From positions 558,001-622,000 of the forward strand of contig JACCPH010000007.1 of assembly GCA_014183095.1 (NCBI GenBank): 64,000 nt of DNA. The letters run 5' to 3'. Source of the stretch: Harringtonia aguacate (taxonomy: Eukaryota > Ascomycota > Sordariomycetes > Ophiostomatales > Ophiostomataceae). This document shows, in pieces, positions 11,267 to 21,928 of this stretch. Both the position numbers and the translations under genes were made by a program. The first letter of the stretch is position 1, and each line of letters opens with the position of its first letter. The notes beneath the pieces are model-generated. The model did no database searches, had not been told where the DNA came from, and saw nothing but the letters and a program-made list of their open reading frames with translations.

Positions 11267-12262
11267 GGTGAGGGGCGTTGTCGGGGCAGACGGCCCACGC
11301 AGCGTCTCGCTCAGGCGGGCAGAGAGGCTGTCGAGTCAGATCCGAGTCAGGTCCAAGTCACAGTCCGAGTCAGAGGCCATCCGCCCAGCTCACCTCTTGA
11401 TCGCCCTCGTCGTCCCCGTGCCAGCAAAGCGGCTACGGCTCTGCCAGCGGCCGCAGACGGCAGAAGCAGACTGCCAGGCCTGCACGTGTCAGCTTCCTTT
11501 CTTTGCTCGGTCCATGCCCGTCACTCTCCGCCCGCCGCCCTCGCCCTCCATGCGGATGTGCAGACGCGAGGTCTCACCCGCTGCAGGCGGTCAGCACTAC
11601 GTCGCCGTCGGCGAGCCACAGTTGCACTGAGACAGCATAGCCGCCTGCCAGCCGCCAACCGCCTGCCAGCCAGCTTGCTCCAACATGTCTCCATGTCTCC
11701 ATGTCTCTCGCACATGTGAGTCGTCACCTGGCTGCTGGGGGAAGGGTGTCGGTCCCTGACACGCTGCCACGTCCGTCCTGCCTGTCTCTCTCTCGCCTCC
11801 TCGTTCTCGGCGTTGGATGGTGCAACTTACAGTCCAGTCGCCACACGGCGGGAATGACACCAATAGGGGCAAGGCCGCGACGGGTCCTTGCAATAAGCAG
11901 AGGAGGGGGGGAAGCAGACCCAGCGGACTGGGGCTCGTGCGCTGCAGAGTGTTTGTGGTTCCGTTCCCGTCGTCGAGTCGAGCGCAGAGAATGGGCGGTT
12001 CCAAGTTTTTTTGGCCATGGCCACTGGGCCTCCCTAATTATACTGCCGGCAGTTTTTTTTCACCAGTTTTATTACCCCGCTGTATTTGTTCGGACGGTGC
12101 GACCGTCGCCCATCACCGCCATTCCAGGAAGGAGCTTGCCCAGTCGGAGCTCCACTCTTTTTCGCAGCTGTCCCTGCCAATCTAATCAGTCTTTCTGTCC
12201 TCTGCTCTGTCCTCAACCCAACGCCAGACACGCCGAAGCTTCGCAGACGAGACACACACATC
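11267..12262. promoter_or_regulatory. divergent promoter region, M16 peptidase / ZW10 homologue
   Basis: About 1 kb between two divergent start codons. It contains CT-rich tracts and no supportable gene. No specific operator can be assigned. Confidence 0.5.
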
Positions 12263-15200
12263 ATGGCCACAGCAAACGCACCCCCGAGCGCCGTCGGCCA
12301 GGCGCTCGTCGGCTTCTCGCTCGACGGCCTCTTCCCGGAGGAAGACGTGTCCTCGCTGGCCCTGACGGCGGACACGCTGCCGGCTGCAATTGAAGCTCTG
12401 GCCGCAGCTAAAGCAAAGCTGGAGGTCGGTTTTCTGTTGTTCTGTGTTCTGTGTTCTGTGTTCTGTTGTCCTCTGTCTTTCCCTTTGAGTTGGCCATCTA
12501 ACACCCCCAGGACGACATCCACGCCATCGTCGACGAGACCGCCGACGACGTGCGCGCCTGGACTGCCAATGCCAAGGCTCTGCAGGCTGATATCTCGCGC
12601 CGCAAGACGCTGGCCAGCGAAATCCTCGTGCGCGCCAACGCCCCGCCCGGCAGCGCCGCCGGCGGCCCCTCCCTCGACGAGGCCGAGGCCCAGGCTCGCT
12701 TCCTCACCGGCGAGCTCAACTACAACCTGCAGGTGCGCTACCTGCTCGAGGCCATCCGCAGCGTCGGCCGTCTGCTGGACCGCGTCGAGCAGGCCGCCGG
12801 CGAGCGGCGCATCCTCGACGCCTTGCGGCTGCTGGAGAGTAAGGAGCCGTAGACAGGAAAAAAAAAAAAAAAGCANNNNNNNNNNNNNNNNNNNNNNNNN
12901 NNNNNCCAGAATCGTGGACCGCCCTCGACGCCATGCCCGTGAGCAAGTCGTGCCGCGCCATGCGCCTGCTCGACATCCGCGCCTTTGAGCTCAAGTCCGA
13001 CGTCCACGAGGTCTTTGACCGCGTCTGGGGCGCCCTCGTCCACGTCGACGCCGACAAGGCCACCCTGTCCGTCCTGGAGACGCGGCCAGGTAAGCGTGCA
13101 GCACATACCATCAGCACACACTACACACTATACACCAGGACGGGCAGCGACAGCGCTGACAGACAGACGAACCCATGAGCCTCTCCGACGCCGTCATCGG
13201 CCTCAAGGCCTACAAGGAAGTCGACGCCCGCATGGCCCAGCTCTGGCACGAGCTGGACCAGGCTATCGTCGCGCCGCGCATGGATCTCGCCAAGGCCTCC
13301 CGGCCGGCCATCTACGTGGACGATGTGAGTAGCCCCGGCCCGTTATGGGTCTGTGGCCTGCGTCGAAACTCCGGCTAACACTATCTTCAGTCTGTTCTCG
13401 GCACGAGAGGCACGGCAAAAGACGGCATCCAGGCCTTGTTCGCCGACCTGGAGCAGATCTTTTCCTTCTTTTCCACGAGACTGCCCCCCGATCTCGTGCT
13501 GTCTGTCTCCTCAGTCATGATGCCAGAGCTCGTGTCGCGTATCACAGACGTGTGGCTCGCGTCAGCCGTGCCCCTGTCGCTGGAAGCCATGGACGCCTTT
13601 GAAGGCACCGTCACGGCCGCGCAGACCTTCTGCGCCCGTCTGACCGAGCTCCAGTACTCTGGCTTTGACAAGCTCCAGGACTGGATCGAGAATGCCCCAA
13701 GAGTGTGGCTGTCCAAGCGCAGAGAGACCGTTCTGGACACGGTGCGGAAGAGCATTGCCCAGGGCGTCGGCTCGCCGCACCAGGTCGAGCGGGTCGAGAA
13801 GCAGATGGTCTCCCGGTCCGAAGGAAGGGAGCTGGCCGCAAACGGCCCATCTGCCGCGCCCGACCAGGCCGCCGCCGACTGGGACACAGCATGGTCTGAC
13901 GAGGAGGAGCCAGAGGAGAGCGAGAACAAGGAAGTTGAAGAGGCTGACGATGCCGATGCATGGGCTGCCTGGGGCGACGAGGACGAGCCGGTCGAGCCGG
14001 TCGAGCCTGCAGAAGAAGCGGCCGACGAACCAAAGCAGCCAGCTGAGGAGGAGGAGCCAGCAGCAGAGCAAGCTGACGAGGACGACGCGGCGGACGCTTG
14101 GGGCTGGGGCGACGACGATATGAAGGTCGACGAGCCCGAGCCCGAGCCCAAGCCCAAGCCCAAGCCCGAGCCCCAGCAGCCTTCCAAGTCACCAAGGAAA
14201 CCGACAAAAGCAGCCAAGGCACCGGCCGCCGCCGCCGGAACAGAAACGCCGACGCGGGAGCTGACCTTGCGGGAGAAATATTACATCTCCTCGATGCCCG
14301 AGCCGGTGTTGGCCCTGATTGCATCCATTCTGGAGGACGGCTCCATCTTGACGTCCGCTGGGTGAGCCGTTGTCGTTCCCATGCTTTCTTGTGCTCTTGT
14401 GCACTCCATCTGACCAGACAGATACGAGAGCAGCCCCGTCGCAGCCGCCGCTGCAGGCCTCTTCAGCCTGCCGACGCTGATCCTGGCCATGTTCCGGGCC
14501 GTCTCGCCCTACTACTACGCTCTTGACGTGGGCGGCAGCATGTAAGATTTCGTCAGGAAAAAAAAGTTTGACCTCTGTGTGCTGACAATCAGGTATCTGT
14601 ACAACGACGCCATGTACCTAGCCGAGAAGCTGACCGAGGTGGCAGCGAGCTGGAAGGCGCGGGCAGAGACGAGGGTGCGGCTGGACGGCGAGATCGGCAA
14701 GCTGCAGGCGTTTGCCAGCCGGGCGTACGGGCGCGAGATGGCCGTGCAGAAGACGGTACTGCGGGACCTGCTGGGCGGTGACCAGAGCGTGCTGGCGCAG
14801 CAGCAGGACGACGCAGCCGAGGACTATGTGGATGCGGCCGTGATGCGCGTGCGGTCAATGGCGGCCGCCTGGGAGGACATTCTGGCGCCCTCGGCGTGGT
14901 ACCAGGCAGTGGGGGCGCTGGCGGACGTCGTGGCGGCCAAGCTGATCGGCGATGTGCTGGACATGGCGTCGATCAGCCAGGACGAGGCCTTCAACCTGGC
15001 CAACCTCATCGCCAAGGTGACGGAGCTGGACGACCTGTTTCTGCCAGCGGGGGAGACATCAGAGACAGCAGAGACAGCAGAGGCAGCAGGGGCAGCAGGG
15101 GCGGCAGCACAAACACCCGACCAGGAACGCCTCCCCATGACGGCCCAGTACGCCCACGCCTGGCTGCGGCTGCAGTACCTGTCCGAGGTGCTGCAGTCGA

Positions 15201-15361
15201 ACCTGCGCGAGGTGCGCTACCTGTGGATGGAGAGCGAGCTGAGCCTGTGCTTCTCGGCCGACGAGGTCGTCGACCTGATCCGCCTCAGCTTCGAGGACAA
15301 CGCCAAGAGCCGCGAGGTCGCCCGCGAGATTGCGCAGAACCCGCACCCGGTGGAGGCGTAG
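12263..15361 (+). CDS. ZW10 homologue (Dsl1/NRZ tethering and RZZ kinetochore family)
   Basis: Seven exons: 12263-12424, 12511-12838, 12910-13089, 13167-13324, 13391-14361, 14422-14541, 14593-15361, giving 895 aa. All junctions close in frame. The second intron contains the 30-N gap, whose 3' edge still shows a CAG acceptor, so no coding sequence need be missing. The N-terminal half is helical and coiled-coil-like. Exon 5 carries a long acidic linker with a Pro-Glu/Pro-Lys repeat (about 14125-14175). The conserved C-terminal part (LREKYYISSMPEPVLALI, then AMFRAVSPYYY and LYNDAMYLAEKL) is what identifies fungal ZW10 proteins. In fungi the protein is expected in the ER tethering complex for retrograde COPI vesicles; a kinetochore role is not implied by sequence. 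First donor GTCGGT is weak. It converges with CBP80, 210 bp between stops. Confidence 0.85.
12876..12905. other. assembly gap (30 N) inside ZW10 intron 2
   Basis: The gap follows an A14-16 homopolymer and ends 4 bases before the exon 3 acceptor. The true gap length is unknown. Confidence 0.95.
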
Positions 15362-15571
15362 GAGCAGCAGGCCGGAGTCGGTACAAACACGTATTTGTAG
15401 GAGCGTGCGTGTTATATCTGTATTACAACCAGAGTCATGTGACCATGTCCCTTTCCAATTTAAAACTAGATACCAACTACAACAAAAATAATACATGCAG
15501 AGCGATCTGTCTCTCTCTCTCTCTGTCTCCCTGTCCCTCTCTCTCTGCCTCTCTCTCTTCTCTGGAATTTT

Positions 15572-18561
15572 CTACTGCTGCGACCCGTTGGCCGCCTTGC
15601 CGTTGGCCGCCTCCGCCGTCTCCGCCGCGGCCGCTGCCTCGGCTGCCGTCTTTTCCGTCTCCGCCACAAACGCCTCTTCGATGGCGGCCCACCGCGTCAC
15701 CACGCGCTGCCACCGCACTGCCCAGCTGCGCGTCTGGGCCGGGTCCGTGTCTGGAGCCGTATCTGGAGCATCCGACGGGGAGGCGGCATCATGATCGCTG
15801 CTGTCCCCCGAAACCCAGGGCGCCAGTGCTGCCTCGAGCTGCTGGAACAGCTCGCGCATGGCGCGGATCTCGTCAGCCTCGACGGCGTGCGCGGCCTCGG
15901 CATCCGCAGTGGCCGTGGCGAGGGCGGCCTCGGCCGCTTCGACACGGGCGGCGGCCTCGGCTATGGCGGCCGCCATGGGGTCGACGGCACTAGCTTCGGT
16001 GTCGGCAGCAGCGGCCTCGGTGTCGGCGGCCCCAGCCTCGTCGTCGGCCACGTCCATGTCCGCCGACTTGTCGATGGCCGTAGCCGTTTCCGCTGCCGTG
16101 GTGGTCGTTGCCGCCGCCGCCGCCGCCGCCGCCGGTTGCGGGTTTTTCTGCTGCTCGTGGGCGACGGCCAGGTCGGCGCGTGCCTTTGTCACCGCCGCTG
16201 TGGCTGCCTGGGCCGTGGCCACGACCTGGTGCGCGTGGCGCGTCACCTTGGCCACGGTGTTGAAGACGAGCTCGGCCACGTACGGCTGGGTCAGCGAAGC
16301 GCTGCCCGTGGCCGGCGCCACGAGCGCCCACTGCACGACGACGGCCGGCGACAGAATCGCATAGTTGAGCAGCTTCTCGACAATCGACACGGCCACGCCC
16401 GGGTGCGCTGCCCAAAAGGCCATGACGGCCGCCAGGATCTGCCGCCGCGCCGCCTCCGACGCCGCCCCCGCGTCCAGCAGCCGGTCCTTGGTGCGCTCAA
16501 TGCACGCCAGCACGTGCGACAACGACTTGGACCCCACCCACAGCACCGCCGTCGTGAACACGTCCGTGCTCGTCACCAGCGGGTCGCGCCCGCTGTCCAG
16601 CGCCTGGCTGTGGATCCGCTCAATCACCGCCTGCACCTCGTCGTCGGCCGCCTTGCGCTTCAGGAGCGCCGCCAGCTCGCGGCCCTCAACAGCAAAAGGG
16701 GTGCCTGGCTGTCAGCTTTGCAGGTGGAAACAAACAAGACGAAAAAAAAAAAAAAAAAAGACTTACTCTCGTCGCTGTACTTGAACGGCGGCACGTCCTG
16801 CTCCGTGTCCGCGCTGATCAGCCCCTGGTACGGCTCGGGCAGCGTGTTCTTGATGCGCTGCGCAAAGCTCAGCCGGATCTCCTTGTCGATGGCCCCCCGG
16901 ATGAACGCCTTGTGCGGGTCTGCGTCTGGCAGCTGCACGTCGTCCACCCACTCGGTCCACTTCCACGTGAAGCCAAAGTTGCTCAGGTGGTGCGAGAACC
17001 AGTCGATGAACCGGCTGAACAGCTCCAGGTCCATGCGGTGGCAGTGCTGGTACAGGAAGCGGATGGCCCGCCCCAGGCTCGGCGCGATGGCGGCCGGCGC
17101 AATCTTGCACGTCTCGGCCAGCACCGCGTGGTAGTACACCAGCTTGTGCTCGGGCGCCGGCAGCAGGAACAGCTGCGAGAACACCGTGTCGACCACCACG
17201 TCCTCGGGCTTCCACGTCGACCGCCCCGGCTCAATGTCGCGCAGCTTGTCAAACGGCGTCGCCCGCTTCACAAACGTCTCGTCGGCAAAGTAGCAGTCCA
17301 CGTCGATGAGGAACCGCGCCGTCGCGTTGCGGTTAAAGTCCATGCCATTGATCGTGTCCAGCAGGCAGTCGCGGATCAGCGTCGCCGTCACGCTCGTCAC
17401 CGGCGGCACCGACTGCGGCACCTGCCCGGCGTCCGCCGCCCCGTACACCGACAGGTACACCTCGGGGAACAGCGGCCGCGGCCCCGCCACCACCGTCTCC
17501 GGCACCGCGATCGCCGGCAGCGGGTGTTTTGTCGGCTCGTCCAGCTTCGCCTGCATCTCCACGTCCTCGAGCGGCAGCTTCCACGGCCGCGGCAGACACG
17601 CCAGCGGCCACCCGTTGGCGGCCTCGGCCTGCAGCTGCTTCTGCAGCAGCGCCAGCAGGCTCTCGGCCGCCGCCGGCCCGGGCCCGTCCTCGTCGTTCCT
17701 GCCGTCCTTCATGCCGCTGTCGTCCTTCATGGTCGCATCCTCCTTCGGCCGGTCGTGGTCGTGGTGGTACGGGTCCATCAGCTTCTGCAGCGCGTGCGGC
17801 TCCGACGCGATAATGTCCGTCTTCTCCATGAGGTTGGCCACCTGCGCTTGCCACTGCTGGTCCGGCGCCGCCGCCATAATGTACGGGATGGTCAGCAGGA
17901 TGATCTTGACGAGCTCCGTGCCCACGACGTCATCCGAGCTGGCCGTCTGCAGGTCCACCGCACGCGCAAACAGCGTGTCCAGCAGCGGGAAAAGCCCGTC
18001 GCCCTCGAGGCACGTCTGCAGGCACGCCAGCAGCCGCAGGTACAGCTTAACGTCCCGCCAGCCGCCCGCCGCCACCGCCGTCTCCACCGCCGTCTCCACC
18101 TGCCGCAGCGTCTCCAGCACAATCGCCGGCTTCAGCGTGTTGACCACCAGCAGCACCCCCGCCACAAACGGAATCTTGAGCGGCTGCTCCTGCACCAGCT
18201 GGCACGCCAGGTTCACAAAGCCCTCCCGCACCTGCGCGTCGTCGTCATTGTCCGCCACCAGCCGCGCCACGCTGACCGCGTCCTCGTGCCACCGCCGCAG
18301 CGGCGACTCCGCCAGCGACAGCAGCTTGCGCCGGATCCGCACGGGCACAGGCACGTCGTGGCGCCGGCGTTGCGATCGATAGTCGTTATCGTCATCTGGC
18401 ATCACACCCCCAAAAAAGATTAGCAAAGGGCTGTCCACGCTGGCTGTCGGGCCCTCCTCCGCGCGCGCAGGCGCACGCCTTTCTCTTTCTCACATACCTC
18501 GGTACCGCCGCTTGCGATTGTTGTAGTTCCCTCCACCTCCTCTGCGATCGTAGTCTGCCAT
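15572..18561 (-). CDS. CBC1: nuclear cap-binding complex subunit 1 (CBP80/Sto1/Gcr3)
   Basis: Minus-strand exons are 18561-18498, 18395-16767 and 16704-15572, giving 941 aa. Donors are GTATGT and GTAAGT and both acceptors are CAG; frame closes throughout. The N-terminus is an Arg/Asp/Gly-rich basic stretch as expected for a nuclear localisation signal. It is followed by a helical MIF4G region (RIRRKLLSLAESPLRRWHEDAVSVARL onwards, in pieces) and two further MIF4G-like helical blocks. The C-terminal half has an Ala-rich coiled-coil insertion (about 15850-16140) and ends with QRVVTRWAAIEEAFV. With CBP20 it binds the 5' cap of nuclear transcripts and promotes splicing, export and 3' processing. 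Intron 2 holds an A18 run on the plus strand, a pyrimidine tract on the sense strand. The identification rests on overall similarity and order of motifs; confidence is high. Confidence 0.9.
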
Positions 18562-20328
18562 GGCGGTCGGCACGTTCAGAGTTGCACAGTCCTCGTCGTC
18601 TCGTCGCTGATGATGCTCTCGATTTTTTTTTCCGTCGGCAGCTTGCAAGCTTGTCGTCGGCAGCGGAGCTCAGCTCGGTCTCTGGGCAGACAAGCTCGTC
18701 CAGTCCCCTTCTCTTCTGTTCCGTCTCGATGAGGTATGGATTCAAAGAAACAGCATCCCTCGGATGGCAGAGCAAGACCCAGAAAACCGAACACAGCGGG
18801 AGACGGAGACGGGATGCAGGATAGAGGGCGTAAAGAGCGCAAGTGCGACCACGGGTGCAAAGACGCGAAAACGCAAATGAAAATTAAGGCAAAAGTCCCC
18901 CCTGCCGCGTTGGAACGCCGTGGCACTAGTGTCATGCAGGTAACCAATGGCAAGCTCTGGTTTTGTTCCTGCCTCGCATTTCAGGCACCACATCAGAGCT
19001 GGCCAGAGCTCTCCCTCTCTCTCTTTCACTTTGCCAGATTTCCCTGTTCAATGTCGACGTCGGTTCGCCTTTTATTTTGGTATCCCGCTATGTGAATGTC
19101 ATATTCATGACATTATGTCACTCCTGCATCCGTTCTCCGTACCCAAACGATGGACTCTGAAAGTATGAAGTGAAACTAGATCTTTTTTCGCCAATCCAAA
19201 GAGACAGCAGGCAGGCCCCCTCTCTTCGTGTATGGAACAAAACGCAGCCAGACTCCTCCTCCCCTCCACAATCATGCTTTCCCCGTTCCTCTTTCATCCT
19301 TCGTGGGTCATGCTTCCAGAAGAAGAGGAAAAAAGAAACACATATTATGTTCTCGGGCATCACCGTCGTCCATATCAGGCGCCACCGCCCGGGCTCTCTC
19401 TCTTTTACTTTCCTGTAATTCCCAAGATCCAAATATTCTTCTTTTTTCTCTCGAGTGCCCTCCCCTCCCAACCCCCTCGTCCAACACTATAGAGCATGGC
19501 AGCCATAGAAGCCATCCGTGATCATAGTGCCGTAAAAGATATATAAAAAAAGGTCCAGCCCGTCTTCGACATGAGGCGGTCGCCCTCCTCGCCGCATGAC
19601 GACAAGAAGGAGGTGAAGGAGAATGAAAACAGAGAACAGACACAAATGCGTAGCCCATGCATGACGTATACGGGGTCTCGAGCAGGTTGCAGGCATCGCA
19701 GGCCATGACACGCGGAAATGAAATCTAAAAACAAAGACAGAAAAACCAATCAATTCGCCCAATGTTTGCTTTTCAACACAGCAGCTCGCAATCTAGCCAT
19801 GAAAGGATGGCGGCGAGATGGTACCCCAACCCAACGCAGTGGGATTTATGCTTCAACCAAATGCCCATGCAACAGTCCCTTCCCAGACGAGCTCATGCTG
19901 ACTAGTGACAACATCCAGCCAGATGAGCCGTTCGTGAGTAGGGGGGGAGGGGGGGAAGGGGGGGAGGGAGGGTTGCATATAGCGTACAATCGCAACGATA
20001 GGCTGCCATATTGTGCCATAGTGAAAACGGCACCCCTAGCTTGGCCTAACGTGCATTTCATCCAACTCATAACTTTCGTAGAAATGTGTGACTGTTCGCC
20101 CTCGTTCCATTGCGCCTTCACGAGGGCCATGGGACAAGAGGACGGGCGAGCGGTGATGGGCGACTAGCCTGACGCCATCGGGGTAGGGGGAAGGGGGTGC
20201 GCTTGTTCTGCTGCGGAAGCTCGAGCGAGGGGAAGGCGATGCGACTGCTGTTATGCAGCTGCTTCAATGGCTACTTCTTTCGCTTCCGATCGGCGGGCTA
20301 GTGAAACAGGACTAGACAGTCCTCAAGC
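18562..20328. other. intergenic between CBP80 start and GSK3 stop
   Basis: Tandem minus-strand genes flank this 1.8 kb, so it should hold the CBP80 promoter and the GSK3 3' UTR. A G-rich imperfect repeat lies at about 19940-19970. No gene is supportable. Confidence 0.55.
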
Positions 20329-21928
20329 TCAGTCGAGCTTGGCCATCATCTCCTGTTTCGTGAGGGGTGAAAAGTTGTCAATATCGAGTCCTTGCGCGGC
20401 GAGAACGGAGCGCATGTGCGGTGGGACCAGCTTGCGGTTGAGGCTTGGGGCAATGGACAATTCTAGGTACACGCACACATGTCAGCAATGATGTCCAGGC
20501 ATGGGAAGATATGAATGAGCAGGCCTGTGTGTATATAGGAGGACAGGCAGGCAGGCACATACCGTGGCGAGAAAAGTTGAACAGGGGCGGCATGTCGCGA
20601 AGGGCGCCCGACTGGTGTCTCGAATCAGGAAGCTTCGTGCTTGGGTCGCGGAGCTCGTCGAAGAAGGGGTGCACCATGGCGTCGACTGACGCCAGTCGCT
20701 CCGTAGGGGTGTACTCGAGAAGCCGAGCAATCAGGTCGAGCGCATTGGCGTCGGCCTTCCGGAACACCTTGTTGAACGGGTGCGGCTTGATCTGGGGGAA
20801 CTTGTGCTCCATATAGTTTGGGTTCATCGTCCGGATCTGCTCGCGCGTAGGTGTGCCAAGGATCTTGATGATCTCGACCAATTGGTCGATCCCCGACTCG
20901 CCGGGGAAGAGAGGCTGGCCCAGCATAAGCTCGGCCATGACACAACCGGTTGACCAGACGTCTTCAGGCACACTCGGGTTAGCAAAAGGCGAAAAAGTAC
21001 AAGGTAAGGGGGTAAGGGACAGCGGAGCGGCGCACCAATCTTGGTCGTGTAATTTGTTGCGCCAAAAATCAACTCGGGCGCCCGGTAGTAACGAGAGCAA
21101 ATGTAGGACACATTTGGCTCGTTCTCGACGAGAATCTTTGCGCTGCCAAAGTCGCAGAGCTTGAGAATGCCGGTGGCCGGGTCGAGAAGAAGGTTTTGAG
21201 GCTTGATGTCGCGGTGGCAGATGCCTTGCGAGTGGATGTAGGCCAGAGCGCGGAAGAGCTGGTAGATGTACAGCTTGACTTCCAGAAGCGGCATAGTAGT
21301 CTTCATCTTGTTAAAAAAACGAGACGCTCGGTAGACGGTTTCGGGGACGAATTCTTGAACGAGGTTCAGATAGACTTCATCTTTCTGAAATAAAGCGCAG
21401 CAAAGGTTAGTGACCAACGACTAGTGTTTTCGTCCATTGACTAGAGGAGGTTTATCTCACCCGTTCGCCGTTCGAGTAGTAGAAAGCCTTCAATTGCACC
21501 ACATTTGGGTGCCGAACGATTCGCATGATTTGGAGTTCGCGATTCTGTGGAGAATACGGTCAATGACGATGTGGGAAGATATTTTCACGAAAAGGACAAG
21601 CATACCTTAAATCGCTTGTCTTGCAGAACACGCTTGATGGCAGCATCCTCGTTTGACGGCGACAGCTTTGTCTGGAAGACGACGCCAAAGGAGCCGTTGC
21701 CAACAATTTTGCATTGGGTGTACTGCAAGTCCCTCGTCTCGCCAGTCACTCCATCCTGAACCTTTTCGCGGACAACCTCTGTGATTGGAAGAAGAGAAGA
21801 GCGTCAGCAAATCTTGCTCGATACCATGGGAAGAGACCAGCGACGGGCAGGTCTTGGGGGGTCGGAACCCAACTTGACTTACCCCCCATCCGCAGGTTGC
21901 TGAATGCCGAGGGCCTGCTTTGCGACAT
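20329..21928 (-). CDS. gsk3: glycogen synthase kinase 3 (Ser/Thr kinase, CMGC group)
   Basis: Six minus-strand exons: 21928-21883, 21778-21606, 21544-21461, 21384-21036, 20961-20563, 20462-20329. The product is 394 aa, the usual size of fungal GSK3. Glycine loop VGNGSFGVV (residues 41-49), ATP lysine Lys64, catalytic HRDIKPQN with Asp160, DFG at 179-181, and the activation-loop tyrosine Tyr195 in VSYICSRYYRAPE, the GSK3 autophosphorylation site. The C-terminus (NRKLVPPHM, then FSPLTKQEMMAKLD) is diagnostic for the family. Donors are GTAAGT, GTATGC, GTGAGA, GTGCGC and GTATGT; the fourth is least typical. The kinase phosphorylates primed substrates in growth, stress and developmental signalling. 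The last 19 bases of coding sequence and all splice phases are consistent, so the model should be close to final. Confidence 0.97.

Noticed and set aside
9551..11719. 722-codon open frame on plus opposite the M16 peptidase
   Set aside because: Antisense shadow of a GC-rich gene; no family similarity.
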